From Axinella damicornis (lineage: Eukaryota; Porifera; Demospongiae; Axinellida; Axinellidae), in NCBI GenBank assembly GCA_963931865.1, contig OZ007508.1:10290781-10354780 (forward strand): a stretch of DNA of 64,000 nucleotides, given 5' to 3'. The notes beneath the pieces were generated by a model. It made no database searches, was not told the origin of the DNA, and was given only the letters and a program-made list of their open reading frames with translations. A program made the position numbers and the translations under genes. Shown piece by piece: positions 1-12,960 of the stretch. Each line of letters opens with the position of its first letter. The first letter of the stretch is position 1.

Positions 1-3000
1 CCCACCGGGCCGGCCACACCACCACAGGGCCGGCCACGCCACCACGAGGCAGGCCACGCTTCCACGGGGCCGGCCACGCCCCCACAGGGCCAGCCACGCC
101 TCCACGGGCCGGCCACGCTCCCACTGGGCCGGCCACGCCCCCACGGTTCCGGCCACGCCCCCAAGGGACCGCCAACGCCCGCACGGTGCCGGCCACGCCC
201 CTACGGGGCCGGCCACGCCCCACGGGACCGGCCACGACCCACGGTGCCGGACACGCCCCCACGGGGCCGGCCACAACCCCTCCGTGCCCGCCACGCCCCC
301 ACGGGGCCAGCCACGCCCCCACCGGGCCGGCCACGCCCCACGGGTCCGACCACGCTCCCATGGGGCCGGTCACGCTCCCACAGGGCCGGCCACGCCTAAA
401 GGGGCCCGCCACGCCCCCACGGAACCGGACACACCTCCACAGGGCCGGCTTCGCCCCCACGGGGTTGGCCATGCCCCACGGGACCGGCCACGCCACCTTG
501 GACCGGACACGCCCCCACGGTGCCGGACACGCCCTACGGGGCCGGCCACGCCCCCACGGGGCCGGCCACGCCCCCACCGGGCCGGCCAAGCCCCCACAAG
601 TCCGGCCACGCCCCCACGGGGCCGGACACGCCCAACGGGGCCGGCCACGCCCCCACGAGGCCGTCCACGCCCCCACGAGGCCGTCCACGCCCCCACGGGG
701 CCGCCACGCCCCCACCGGGCCGGCCACGCCTCCACCATGACGGCCACGCCCCCACGGGGCCGTCCACGCTCCCACCGGGCCGGCCACGCCTCCACCGGGC
801 CGGCGACGCCCCCACGTGGCCGGCCACGCCCCCACGGGTCTGGCCACGCCCCTACTGGGCCGGCCACGCCCCAACGAGGCCGGCCACCCCCCCACCGGGC
901 CGGCCAAGCCTCCACCGTGCCGGTCACGCCCCCACGGGGCCGGCCACCCCCCACGGGCCAGCCAAGCCTCCACCTGGCGGTTCACGCCCCCACGGGGTTG
1001 GCCACGCCCCCACAGGGCCGGCCACGCCCCCACGGGACCGGCCAAGCCCCCACGGGGCCGGCCACGCCCCTTCGGGCCCGGCCAGGCCCAACGGGGCCGA
1101 CGACGCCCCCACGGGGCCGACCACGCCCCCACGGGGCCGGCCACGCCTCCACGGGTCCGGCTTCGCCCCCACGGGGCCGGCCTGCCCCACGGGACCGGCC
1201 ACGCCCCCACGGGACCGGCCACGCCCCCACGGTGCCGGACACGCCATCACGGGGCCGGCCACGACCCCTCCGTGCCGACCACGACCCCACGGGGCCGGCC
1301 ACGCCCCCACCGGGCCGGCCACGCCCCTACGGGTCCGGTCACGCCCCCACTGGACCGGCTACGCTCCCACGGGTCCTGTCACGCCCCCACGGGGCCGGCC
1401 ACGCCCCCACGGGTCCGGTCATGCCCAATGGGGCCGGCCACGGCCCCACGGGTCCGGCCACGCCCCCACGGGGCCGACCACGCCCCCACGGGGCCGGCCA
1501 CGCCCCCACTGGGCCGGCCACGCCCCCACATTGCCGGCTACGCCCCACGGGGCCGGCCACGCTAACACCGGGCCGGCCTCGCCCCCACCGGGCCGGTCAC
1601 GCCCCCATGTGGCCGGCCACGCCCCCACGGAGCTGGCCACACCCCCACGAGTCCGTACTGGCTGGCCACGGCCCCACGGGGCCGGCCACGCCCCCACCGG
1701 GCCGGCCATGCCCCCACCGGGCCGGCCACGCCCCAACGGGGCCAGCCACGCCCCCACGGTGCCGGCCACGCCCCCACGGGGCCGGCCACGCCCCCACGGG
1801 GCCGGCCACGCCCCCACGGGGCAAGCCACGCCCCCACGGTGCCGGACATGCCCCCACGGGGCCGGCAACAACCCCTCCGCGCCAGCCACGCACCCACGGG
1901 TCCGGCCACGCACCCACCATGCGGTCCACGATCCCACGGGGCCGGCCACGCTACCACCGGGCCGGCCACGCCCCCACCGGGCCGGCGACGCCCCCACGGG
2001 GCCGGCCACGCCCCCACCGGGCCGGTCACGCCCCCCCTTGACCGGCCACCCCCCCACGGGCTGGCCACACCCCCACGGGGCCGTCCACGACCCCACAGGG
2101 CCGGCCACGCCCCCACGGTGACGGCCACGCCCCCACCGGGCCGGCCGGGCCGGCCACGCCCCCACCGGACCGGCCACGCCCCCACGGGGCCGGCCAAGCA
2201 TCCACCGGGCCGGCAACGCCCCCACGGGGCCGGCCACGCCCCCACCGGGCCGGCCACGCCCCCACGGGGCCGGCCACCCCCCCACGGGGCCGGCCAAGCC
2301 TCCACCGGGCCGGTCACGCCCCCACGGGGCCGGCCACGCCCCCACCGGGCCGGCCACGCCCCCACGGGACAGGCCAAGCCCCCACGGGGCCGGCCACGCC
2401 CCCTCGGGCCCGGCCAGGCCCAACGGCGCCGAGCACGCCCCCACGGGGCCGGCCACGCCCCCACGGGGCCGGCCACGCCTCAACGGGGCCGGCTTCGCCC
2501 CCACGGGGCAGGCCATGCCCCACGGGACCGGCCACGCCCCCACGGGACCGGCCACGCCCCCACGGTGCCGGACACGCCATCACGGGGCCGGCCACGACCC
2601 CTCCGTGCCGACCACGACCCCACGTGGCCGGCCACGCCCCCACCGGGCCGGCCACGCCCCTACGGGTCCGGTCACGCCTTCACTGGACCGGCCACGCCCC
2701 CACGGGTTCGGTCACGCCCCCACGTGGCCGGTCACGCCCCCACGGGGCCGGCCACGCCCAACGGGGCCGGCCACGGCCCCACGGGTCCGGCCTCGCCCCC
2801 ATGGGGCCGGCCACGCCCCCACGGGGACGGCCACGCCCCCACTGGGCCGGCCACGCCCCCACATTGCCGGCCACGCTAACACCGGGCCGGCCTCGCCCCC
2901 ATTGGGCCGGTCACGCCCCCACGTGGCCGGCCACGCCCCCACGGAGCTGGCCCCACCTTCACGAGGCCGTCCACAACACCACGGGGCCGGCCACGCCTCC

Positions 3001-6000
3001 ACGGTGACGGCCACGCCCCCGCCGGGGCGGCCGGGCCGGCCACGCCCCCACCGGGCCGGCCACGCCCCCACGGGGCCGGCCAAGCATCCACCGGGCCGGC
3101 TACTCCCCCACGGGGCCGGCCACGCCCCAACAGTTCTGGCCACGCCCCCACGGGGCCGGCCACGCCCCCACCGGGCAGGCCATGCCCCCTCCGGGCCGGC
3201 CACGCCGCAACGGGGCCAGCCACGCCCCCACGGTGCCGGCCACGCCCCACGGGGCCGGCCACGCCCCCACGGGGCCGGCCACGCCCCCACGGTGCCGGAC
3301 ATGCCCCCACGGGGCCGGCCACAACCCCTCCGTGCCGGTCACGCACCCATGGGTCCGGCCACGACCCCACCATGCCGGCCAAGCCCCCACGGGACCGGCC
3401 ACGCTCCCACCGGGCCGGCCACGCCCCCACCGGGCCGGCGACGCCCCCACGGGGCCGGCCACGCCCAACGGGACCGGCCACGGCCCCACGGGTCCGACCA
3501 CGCCCCCACGGCGCCGGCCACGCCCCCACGGCGCCGGCCACGCCCCCACGGGGCCGGCCAAGCCCCCACTGGGCCGGCCACGCCCCCACATTGCCGGCCA
3601 CTTCCCACGGGGCCGGCCACGCTAACACCGGGCCGGCCACGCCCCCACCGACCCGGTCACGCCCGCACTTGGCCGGCCACGCCTCCACGGGCTGGCCACA
3701 CCCCCATGGGGCCGTCCACGACCCCACAGGGCCGGCCACGCCCCCACGGTGCCGGCCACGCCCCCACCGGGCCGGCCGGGCCGGCCACGCTCCCACCGGA
3801 CCGGCCACGCCCCCACGGGGCCGGCCAAGCATCCACCGGGCCGGCCACGCCCCCTCGGGGCCGGCCACGCCCCCACCGGGCCGGTCACGCCCCCACGGGG
3901 CCGGACATGCCCCCACCGGGCCGGCCTTGTCCCCACCGGGCCGGTCACGCCCCAACGGGGCCGGCCCCGACCCCACGGTGCCGGCCACGCCCCCCACGGG
4001 GTCGGCCACACCCCAACGGGGCCGGCCACGCCCCCACGGTGCCAGACATGACCCCACGGGGCCGGCCACAACCCCTCCGTGCCGGCCACGCACTCATGGG
4101 TCCGGCCACGCCCCCACCATGCCAACCACCCCCCCACGGGGCCGGCCCCCCCCCCACCGGGCCGGCGACGCCCCCACGCGGCCGGCCACGCCTCCACGGG
4201 TCTGGCCACGCCCCCACTGGACCGGCCACGCCCCCACGGGGCCAGCCACGCCCCCACCGGGCCGGCCACGCCCCCACGGGACCGGCCATGCCCCCACGGG
4301 GCCGGCCACGCCCCCTCGGGCCCGGCCAGGCCCAACGGGGCCGACCACGCCCCCACGGGGCCGGCCACGCCCCCACGGGGCCGGCCACGCCTCCACAAGG
4401 CCGGCTTCGCCCCCACGGGGCCGGCCATGCCCCACGGGACCGGCCACGCTCCCACGGGACCGGCCACGCCTCCACGGTGCCGGACACGCCCCCACGGGGC
4501 CGGCCACGACCCCTCCGTGCCGGTCGCGACCCCACGGGGCCGGCCACGCCCCCACGGGGCCGGCCACGCCCAACGGGGCCGGCCACGGCCCCACGGGTCC
4601 GGCCACGCACCCATGGGGCCGGCCACGCCCCCACGGGGCCGGCCACGCCCCCACTGGGCTGGCCACGCACCCACATTGCCGGCCACGCCCCACGGGGCCG
4701 GCCACGCTAACACCGGGCCGGCCTCGCCCCCACCAGGCCGGTCACGCCCCTACGTGGCCGGCCACGCCCTCACGGGGCAGGCCACACCCCCACGGGGCCG
4801 TCCACGACCCCACGGGGCCGGCCACGCCCCCACGGTGCCGGCCACGCCCACACCGGGCCGTCCGGGCCGGCCACGCCCCCACATGGCCGGCCAAGCATCT
4901 ACCTGGCCGGCCACTCCCCCATGGGGCCGGCCACGCCCCCACCGGGCTGGTCACGCCCCCACGGGGCCGGTCACGCCCCCACCTGGCCGGCCACGCCCCC
5001 AGCATGCCGGCCACGCCCCCACCGGGCCGGCCACGCCCCCACGGGGCCGGCCAAGCATCCACCGGGCCGGACACTCCCCAACGGGGCCGGCCACGCCCCC
5101 ACAGGGCTGGCCACGCCCCCACGGGGCCGGCCACGCCCCCACCCGGCCTGCCATGCCCCCACCGGGCCGGCCACGCTCCAACGGGGCCGGCCACGCCCCC
5201 ACGGTGCCGGCCACGCCCCCACGGGGCTGGCCACGCCCCCACGGGGCTGGCCACGCCCCCACGGTGCCGGACATGCCCCCACGGGGCCGGCAACAACCCC
5301 TCCGTACCGGCCACGCACCCACGGGTCCGGCCACACCCCCACCAAGCCGGCCACGCCCCCACGGGGCCGGTCACGCTCCCACCGGGCCGGCCACGCCCCC
5401 ACCGGGCGGCGACGCCCCCACGGGGCCGGCCACGCCCAATGGGGCCGGCCACGCCCCCACTGGGCCGGTCACGCCCCCACATTGCCGGCCACTCCCCACG
5501 GGGCCGGCCACGCTAACACCGGGTCCGGCCACGCCCCCTCCGGGCCGGTCACACCCCCACGTGGCTGGCCACGCCCCCACGGGCTGGCCACACCCCACGG
5601 GGCCGGCCACGACCCCACAGGGCCGGCCACGCCCCCACGGTGCCGGCCACGCCCCCACCGGGCCGGCCGGGCCGGCCACGCCCCCACCGGTCCGGCCACG
5701 CCCCCACATAGCCGGCCAAGCTTCCACCAGGCCGGCCACGCCCCCACGGGGCGTCCACGCCCCCACCGGGCCGGCCACACCCACACGGGGCCGGCCACGC
5801 CCCCGCCGGGCCGGCCATGCCCTCACCTGGCCGGCCACGCCCCAACGGGGCCGGCCACGCCCCCAAGTGGCCGGCCACGCCCCCACGGGGCCGGCCACGC
5901 CCCCACGGTGCCAGTCATGCCCCCACGGGGCCGGCCACGACCCCTCCGTGCCGGCCACGCACCCACGGGTCCGGCCACGCCCCCACCATGCCGGCCACGC

Positions 6001-7200
6001 CCCCACGGGGCCGGTCACGCTCCCACCGTGCCGGCGACGCCCCACGTGGCCTGCCACGCCCCCACGGGTCTGGCCATGCCCCCACTGGGCCGGCCACGCC
6101 CCTACGGGGCCGGCCACCCCCCCGCGCCGCCGGCCAAGCCTCCACCGGGCCGGCCACGACCCCACGGTGCCGGCCACGCCCCCACCGGGCCGGCCACACC
6201 CCCATGGGTCCGGCCACGCCCCCACGGGGCGGGCCACGCCCCCTCGGGCCAGGACAGTCCCAACGGGGCCGACCACGCCCCCACGGGTCCGGCCACGCCT
6301 CTACAAGGCCGGCTTTGCCCCCACGGGGCCGGCCATGCCCCACGGGACCGGCCACGCCCCCACGGGACCGGCCACGCCCCCACGGTGCCGGCCACGCCCC
6401 CACGGGGCCGGCCACAACCACTCTGTGCCGGCCACGACCCCACGGTGCCGGCCACGCCCCCACCGGGCCGGCCACGCCCCTACGGGTCCGGTCACGCCCC
6501 CACTGAGCCGGCCACGCCTCCATGGGTCCGGTCACGCCCCCACTGGGCCGGCCACACCCCCACGGGGCCGGCCACGCCCAACGGGGCCGGCCCCGGCCCC
6601 ACGGGTCCGGCCACGCTCCCACGGGGCCGGCCACGCCCCCACGGGGCCGGCCTCGCCCCCACTGGGCCGGCCACGCCCCAACATTGCCGGCCACGCCCCA
6701 CGGGGCCGGCCACGCTAACACCGGGCCGGCCACGCCCCCACCGAGCCGGTCACGCCCCCACGTGGCCGTCCACGCCCCCACTGGGCTGGCCACACCCCCA
6801 CGGGGCCTCCACGACCCCACGGGGCCGGCCCCGCCCCCACGGTGCCGTCCACGCCCCCACAGGGCCGGCCGGGCCGGCCACGCCCCCACCGGGCCGGCCA
6901 CGCCCCCACGGTGCCGGCCAAACATCCACCGGACCGGCCACGCCGTCACGGGGCCGGCCACGCCCCCACCGGGCCAGCCACGCCCCCACGGGGTCGGCCA
7001 CCACCCCACCGGGCCGGCCATGCCCCCACCGGGCCGGCCACACCCCAACGGGGACGGCCACGCCCCCACGGTGCCGGCCACGCCCCCACGGGGCCGGCCA
7101 CGCCTCCACAAGGCCGGCCACGCCCCCACGGCGCCAAACATGCCCCCATGGGGCCGGCCACAACCCCTCCGTGCCGGTCACGCACCCACGGGTCCGGCCA
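1..7200. repeat. Domain I, block a: short HORs marked by a TAA-bearing monomer
   Basis: Six copies of the variant monomer CCACGCTAACACCGGGCCGG begin at 1557, 2871, 3617, 4702, 5508 and 6710. They are spaced 1,314, 746, 1,085, 806 and 1,202 bp. Each is preceded within about 60 bp by a CACATTGCCGG monomer or a close relative. Between them sit composite monomers with CCCCTCCGTGCC and junctions with CCGGCCGGGCCGG (2141, 5663, 6865). The stretch around 1180-1300 recurs near 2510-2630, about 1,333 bp later, including the shared variant ACGCCATCAC. The spacings differ by amounts that often approximate whole monomers, as expected from unequal exchange. I see no gene here. Confidence 0.85.
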
Positions 7201-10200
7201 CGCCCCAACGGGTTCGGTCAAGCCCCCACGGGTCCGGCCACGCCCCCACGGGGACGGCCACGGCCCCACGGGCCCGGCCACGCCCAACGGGGCCGGCCAC
7301 GCACCCACGGAACCGGCCACGCCCCCACGGAGCCGGCCACGCCCCCACCTACCCAGCCACGCCCCCACGGGGCCGGGCATGCCCCCACGTGGCCGGTCAC
7401 TTCCCCACCGGGCCGGCCACGCTCTCACGGGGCCAGCCACGCCCCCACCAGGCCGGCCACTACCCCACCGGGCGGCAACGCCCCCACCAGGCCAGCCACA
7501 CCCCCACCGGTACGGCCAACGCCCCACGGGGCCGGCCACGCCCCCACAAGGCCGGCCGCGCCACCACGAGGCGGGCCACGCTCCCACGGAGCCGGCCACG
7601 CCCCCACGGGGCTGGCCACGCCTTCACGGGGCAGGCCACGCCCCCACGAGGCCGGCCAAGCCCGCACGGTTCCGGCCACACCCCAAAGGGGCCGGCAACG
7701 CCCCCCGGGGCCGTCAACGCCCCCACGGGGCCGGCCACGCCCCCACGAGGCCGGCCACGCCCCAACGGGGCCGGCCACGCCCCCACGGGGCCGGCCACGC
7801 CCCCACGGGGCCGGCCACGCCCCAGGCCACGCCCCCACGGGGCCGACAACGCCCACACGGGGCAGGCCACGACCCCACAAGGCCGGCCATGCACCCACCG
7901 GTCCGGCCACGCCCCCACGGGGCCGGCCACGCCACACGGGCCCGGCCACGCCCCCACGGGACCGTCCACGCCCCCACGGTGCCGGACACGCCCCCACAGG
8001 GCCGGCCACGACTCCTCCGTGCCGGCCACGCCCCCACCGGGCCGGCCACGCCCCACGGGTCCGACCACGCTCCCACGGGGCCGGTCACGCCCCCACGGGG
8101 CCGGCCACGCCTAAAGGGGCCGGCTACGCCCCCACGGGGCCGGCCACGCCCCAACGGGGCCGGTCACGCCCCCACGGGGCCGGCCACGCCCCCACCGGGC
8201 CGGCCACGCCCCCAACGGGCCGGCAACACCCCCACGGGGCCGGCGACGCCCCAACGGGGTCGGCCACGCCTCCACGGGGCCGGCAACGCCCCCACCGGGC
8301 CGTCCAATCCCCCACCGGGCCGGCAACGCCCCAACCGGGGCGGAAACGCCCCCACGGGCCGGCAACGCCCCAACGGGGTCGACCTCGCCCCCACGGGGCT
8401 GGCCACGCCCCACAGGACCGGCAACGCCCCCACGGGACCGGGCATCCCCCACGGTGCCGGACATGCCCCCACGGGGCCGGCCTCAACGCCTCCGTGCAGG
8501 CCACACCCCCACGGGCCCGGCCACGCCCCCACCAGGGCGGCCACGCCCCCACGGGTTCGGCCACGCCCCCACGGGTCCGGTCACGCCCCCACGGGGCCGG
8601 CCACGCCCCACGGGCCCGGCCACGCCCAACGTGGCCGGCCACGCACCCACGGGGCCGGCCACGTCCCCACGGAGCCGTCCACGCCCCCACCTGACCGGCC
8701 ACGCCCCCACGGGGCCGGCAACGCCCCCATTGGGCCGGCCACGCCCTCACGGGCCAGCCACGCCAACACCGGGCCGGCCCCGCCCCCAACGGTCCGGCCA
8801 CGCCCCTACGGGGCCGGCCACGCCCCCACAGGGCCAGCCACACCCCCACGGGGCCGGCCACGCCCCCACGGGGCCGGCCACGCCCCCACGGGGCCGGCCA
8901 CGCCCTCACAGTGCCGGCCACAACCCCACAAGGCCGGCCACGCCCCCACCGGGCCGGCCACGCCCCCACGGGGCCGGCCACGCCCCACGGGACCGGCCAC
9001 GCCCCACGGGACCGGCCACGCCCCCACGGTACCGGATACGCCGCCACGGGACCGGCCACGACCCCTCCGTGCCGGCCACGATCCAGCGGGGCCGGCCACG
9101 CCCCCACCGGGCCGTCCACGCCCCACGGGTCCGACCACGCTCCCACGGGGACGGTCACGCCCCCACGGGGCCGGCCACGCCTAAAGGGGCCGGTCACGCT
9201 TCCTCGGAGGCGGCCACGCCTCCACGGGGCCGGCATCGCAACCACGGTGCCGGCCATGCCCCACGGGACCGGCCACGCCCCCACGGGACCGGCCACGCCC
9301 CCACGGTGCCAGACACTCCCCCACGGGGCCGGCCAAGACCCTTCCGTGCCGGCCACGACCCCACGGGGCCGGCCACGCCCCCAACGGGCGGGCCACGCCC
9401 CCACGGGTCTGGGAACGCCACCACGGGGCCGGCCACGCCCCCACGGGGCCGCCCACACCCAACGGGGCCGGCCACGCCCCACGGGGCCGGCCACGCCCCC
9501 ATGGGGCCGGCCCCGCCCCCACCGGGCCGGCCACGCCCCCACCGGGCCTGCCACGCCCCCACGGGGCCGGCCACGCCCCACCATGCCGGCCAAGCCCCCA
9601 TGGGTCCGCCACGCCCCAACGGGGCCGGCCACGCCCAACGGGGCCGGCCACGCACCCACGAAGCCGGTCACGCCCCCACTGGGCCATCCACGCCCCCACG
9701 GGGCCGCCCACCCCCCCACCGGGGCCGTGCAAACCCCCACCATGCCGGCAATGCCCCACGAGGCCTGCCACACTCCCACCGGGCCGGCCACGCCTCCACC
9801 GGGCCGGCCACGCCCCCACGTGGCCGGCCACGCCCCCGCGGGCCGGCCACGCCCCCACGGGGCCGGCCACGCCCCCACGGGGCCGGCCACGCCCCAACGG
9901 GGCCGGTCACGCCCCCACGGGGCCGGCCACGCCCCCACCGTGCCGGCAACGCCCCCACCGGGCCGGCAACGCCCCCACGGGGCCGGCGACGCCCCCACGG
10001 GGTCGGCCACGCCTCCAAGGGGCCGGCCACGCCCCCACCGGGCCGTCCAATCCATCACCGGGCCGGCCACGCCCCCACCGGGCCGGCAACGCCCCCACGG
10101 GGCCGGACACGCCCCCACGGGGTCGGCCTCGCCACCACGGGGCCGGCCACGCCCCACAGGACCGGCAACGCACCCACGTGACCGGCCACGCCCCCACGGT

Positions 10201-12960
10201 GCCGGATATGCGCCCACGGGGCCGGCCTCGACGCCTTTGTGCCGGCCACGCCCCCACGGGTCCGGCCACGCCCCCACCTGGGCGGCCACGCCCCACGGGT
10301 CCGGCCACGCCCCCACGGGTCCGGCCACGCCCCCACGGGGCCGGCCACGCCCCCACGGGCCCGGCCACTCCCAACGGGGCCGGCCACGCACCCACGGGGT
10401 CGGCCACGCCCCCACGGAGCCGTCCACGCCCCCACCTGACCGGCACGCCCCCACGGGGCCGGCCACGCTCCCATCGGGCCGGCCACGCCCTCACGGGCCA
10501 GCCACGCCAACACCGGGTTGGCCCCGCCCCCAACCGTCCGGCCACGCCCCTACGGGGCCGGCCACGCCCCCACCGGGCCAGCCACACCCCCACGGGGCCG
10601 GCCACGCCCCCACGGGGCCGGCCACGCCCCCGCGGGGCCGACAACACCCTCACAGTGCCGGCCACAACCCCACAAGGCCGGCCACGCCCCCACCGGGCCG
10701 GCCACGCCCCCACGGGGCCGGCCACGCCCCACGGGACCGGCCACGCCCCACGGGACCGGCCACGCCCCCACGGTACCGGACACGCCGCCACGGGACCGGC
10801 ACGACCCTTCCGTTCCGGCCACGCCCTATCGGTGCCGGCCACGCCCCCACCGGGCCGGCCACGCCCCACGGGTCCGACCACGCTCCCACGGGGACGGTCA
10901 CGCCCCCACGGGGCCGGCCACGCCTACACCGGGCGGGCCACGCCCCCACGGGTCTGGGCACGCCCCCACGGGGCCGGCCACGTCACCACGGGGCCGCCAA
11001 CACCCAACGGGGCCGGCCAAGCCCCCAACGGGCCGGCCACGCCCCCACGGGGCCGGCCACGCCCCCACGGGCCCGGCCACGCCCAACGGGGCCGGCCACG
11101 CACCCACGGGGACGGCCACGCACCCACGGAGCCGTCCACGCCCCCACCTGACCGACACGCCCCCACGGGGCCGGCCACGCCCCCAACGGGCCGGCCACGC
11201 CCCCACGGGGCCGGCGACGCCTCCACGGGCCCGGCCACGCCCAACGGGGCCGGCCACGCACCCACGGGGACGGCCACGCCCCCACGGAGCCGTCCACGCC
11301 CCCACCTGACCGGCACGCCCCCACGGGGCCGACCACGCCCCCATCGGGCCGGCCACGCCCTCACGGGGCCAGCCACGCCAACACCGGGTTGGCCCCGCCC
11401 CCAACGGTCCGGCCACGCCCTTACGGGCCGGCCACGCCCCCACCGGGCCAGCCACACCCCCACGGGGCCGACCACGCCCCCACGGGGCCGGCCACGCCCC
11501 CGCGGGGCCGACAACGCCCTCACAGTGCCGGCCACAACCCCACAAGGCCGGCCACGCCCCCACCTGGCCGGCCACGCCCCCACAGGGCCGGCCACGCCCC
11601 ACGGGACCGGCCACGCCCCACGGCACCGGCCACGCCCCCACGGTACCGGACACGCCGCCACGGGACCGGCCACGACCCCTCCGTTCCGGCCACGCCCCAA
11701 CGTTGCCGGCCACGCCCCCACCGGGCCGGCCACGCCCCTACGGGTCCGACCACGCTCCCATGGGGACGGTCACGCCCCCACGGGGCCGGCCACGCCTAAA
11801 GGGGCCGGCCACGCTTCCTCGAAGCCGGCCACGCCTCCATGGGGCCGGCTTCGCAACCACGGGGCCGGCCATGCCCCACGGGACCGGCAACGCCCCCACG
11901 GGACCGGCCACGCCCCCACGGTGCCGGACATGCCCCCACGGGGCCGGCCACGACCCTTCCGTGCCGGCCACGACCCCACGGGGCCGGCCACGCCCCCACC
12001 GGGCGGGCCACGCCCCCACGGGTCTGGGCAAGCCCCCACGGGGCCGGCCACGTCCCCACGGGGCCGCCCACACCCAACGGGGCCGGCCACGCCCCCACGG
12101 GGCCGGCCAAGCCCCCAACGGGCCGGCCACGCCCCCACGGGGCCGGCCACGCCCCCACGGGGCCGGCCAAGCCTCCACCTGGCCGGCCACGCCCCCACGG
12201 GGCAGGCCACGCCCCCACCGGACCAGCCACGCCCCCACGAGGCCGGCCACGCCCCCACAGGGCCGGCCATGCCCCCACCGGGCCGGCCACTCCCCCACGG
12301 GGCCAGCCACGCCACCACGGGGCCGGTCACGCCCAACGGGGCCGGCCACACCCCCACGGGGCCGGCCACGCCCCCACGGGGCCGGCCAAGCCTCCACCGG
12401 GCCGGCCACGCCCCCACGGGTCCGGACACGCCCCCACCGGCCCGGCCACGCCCCCACGGGCCCGGCCACGCCCCAACGGGGCCGGCCACGCACCCACGGG
12501 GTGGGCCACTCCCCCACGGGGCCGGCCACGCCTCCACGGGGCCGGCTTCGCCCCCACGGGGCCGGCCATGCTCCACGGGACTGGCCACACCCTCACGGGA
12601 CCGGCCACGCCCCCACGGTGCCAGAAACGCCCCCACGGGGCCGGCCATGACCCCTCCGTGCCGGCCACGACCCCACTGGGCCGGCCACGCCCCCACCGAA
12701 CCGGCCACGCCCCCACGGGTCCGGTCACGCCCCCAAGGAACCGGCCACGCCCCCACGGGACCGGCCACGCCCAACGGGGCCGGCCACGCCCCCACGGGTC
12801 CGCCAAGCCCCCACAGGGCCGGCCACGCCCAACGGGGCCGGCCACGCCCCCACGAGGCCGGCGACGCCCCCACGGGGCCGGCCACGCCCCCACTGGGCCG
12901 GCCACGCCCCCACTGGACCGGCCACGCCCCCACATTGCCGGCCACGCCCCACGGGGCCGG
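7200..12960. repeat. Domain I, block b: HOR family spaced in multiples of about 872 bp
   Basis: This block lacks the TAA-bearing monomer and carries other diagnostic variants. GCCTAAAGGGGCC occurs near 8110, 9180 and 11795, the last two 2,615 bp apart. CCTCACAGTGCC occurs at 8904, 10648 and 11518, separated by 1,744 and 870 bp. These distances equal three, two and one times about 872 bp. Each copy also has a CCAACACCGGG monomer followed by CCCCCAACGGTCC or CCCCCAACCGTCC, and a run of ACGGGACC monomers. A further GCCTAAAGGGGCC lies near 395, in block a. The block contains only satellite DNA. Confidence 0.8.
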
